64,000 nt of DNA from Cutibacterium modestum (GTDB taxonomy: Bacteria; Actinomycetota; Actinomycetes; Propionibacteriales; Propionibacteriaceae): contig NZ_BJEN01000003.1 in NCBI RefSeq assembly GCF_008326345.1, forward strand, positions 496,001 through 560,000, given 5' to 3'. The position numbers were made by a program, and so were the translations under genes. A model generated the notes under the pieces. That model was given only the letters and a program-made list of their open reading frames with translations, did not search any database and had not been told where the DNA came from. The number at the start of each line of letters is the position of its first letter. The first letter of the stretch is position 1. Shown piece after piece: positions 63,921 through 64,000 of the stretch.

Positions 63921-64000
63921 GCCCGGCATCGCGTTTTCCCCGTCCTACCACCTCCGACATCACCAAGACCGGTATCGAGCTTCCCGCTGACGCCAGCGAG
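63917..64000 (+). CDS. Nucleoside ABC transporter permease, second subunit (3' truncated by window edge)
   Basis: An ATG overlapping the previous stop (ATGA) opens a frame that runs off the window after 28 codons, starting MSPASRFPRPTTSDITKT. This hydrophilic N-terminal segment has no diagnostic motif. The identification rests on operon position: BMP-type nucleoside transporters have two permease genes in this order. Confidence 0.65.
   Translation, partial: MSPASRFPRPTTSDITKTGIELPADASE

Overview
The window is a chromosomal segment of a GC-rich actinobacterium, best read as Cutibacterium (Propionibacterium) acnes or a close relative. Support comes from many GTG starts, ATGA/GTGA/TGATG gene overlaps, and actinobacterial families: LppM-like lipoproteins, GuaB3, DUF3017 next to folD, a DUF6350/PerM-like protein next to sucCD, MptB-like and PIG-V-like mannosyltransferases, and monomeric NADP isocitrate dehydrogenase. 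The species name is inference from gene content, not from a search. No rRNA, tRNA, CRISPR array, prophage or intact insertion sequence was seen.

Layout. 1-810: 3' end of a DEAD-box RNA helicase. 822-1535: secreted HNH nuclease (minus). 1712-4767: tsaE-tsaB-rimI-tsaD, the tRNA t6A/ribosomal acetylation operon. 4869-5940: decayed bleomycin hydrolase/PepC peptidase gene. 5956-6447: Nudix hydrolase. 6501-9591: iron-box-preceded siderophore/heme ABC uptake operon. 9612-13405: membrane protein, THUMP-like methyltransferase and two tandem LppM-like lipoproteins. 13433-15515: two CIRCE operators and groES-groEL. 15656-17398: alanine/glycine symporter (minus). 17659-19188: MptB-like mannosyltransferase. 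19286-24648: guaB, guaB3, chorismate mutase, cysE (minus) and guaA. 25199-27541: PspC-domain protein, GlsB/YeaQ-type protein and cardiolipin synthase-like enzyme (all minus). 27660-30721: metQ-metN-metI (minus) with a long leader that encodes a Met/Cys-rich peptide. 30722-31480: degenerate spacer. 31681-34113: pcrA. 34329-36401: sucCD. 36548-38050: PerM-like protein. 38136-41751: FMN riboswitch and ribD-ribE-ribBA-ribH. 41776-43946: purN-purH. 44050-47165: lipoprotein and LPXTG-anchored phosphoesterase (minus). 47219-49442: PLP-fold enzyme, folD, DUF3017 protein. 49552-53307: PduP/EutE-like dehydrogenase, mdh and purU (minus). 53504-59626: icd, PIG-V-like mannosyltransferase, CBS-domain membrane protein, phosphotransferase. 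59815 to the end: BMP-family nucleoside ABC transporter, cut off in the second permease.

Functionally this is a housekeeping region: purine synthesis (guaB, guaA, purN, purH), one-carbon metabolism (folD, purU), riboflavin synthesis, C4/TCA metabolism (sucCD, mdh, icd), protein folding, and uptake of iron, methionine and nucleosides. The least ordinary signal is the metQ leader: a 32-codon ORF with its own promoter and Shine-Dalgarno sequence whose last 15 codons include four Met and four Cys, with its stop codon inside a 10-bp hairpin. This looks like a translation-sensing attenuator for methionine/cysteine uptake. A second theme is a set of genes with a TANNNT -10 hexamer 5-10 nt before the start codon and no Shine-Dalgarno sequence, consistent with leaderless mRNAs.
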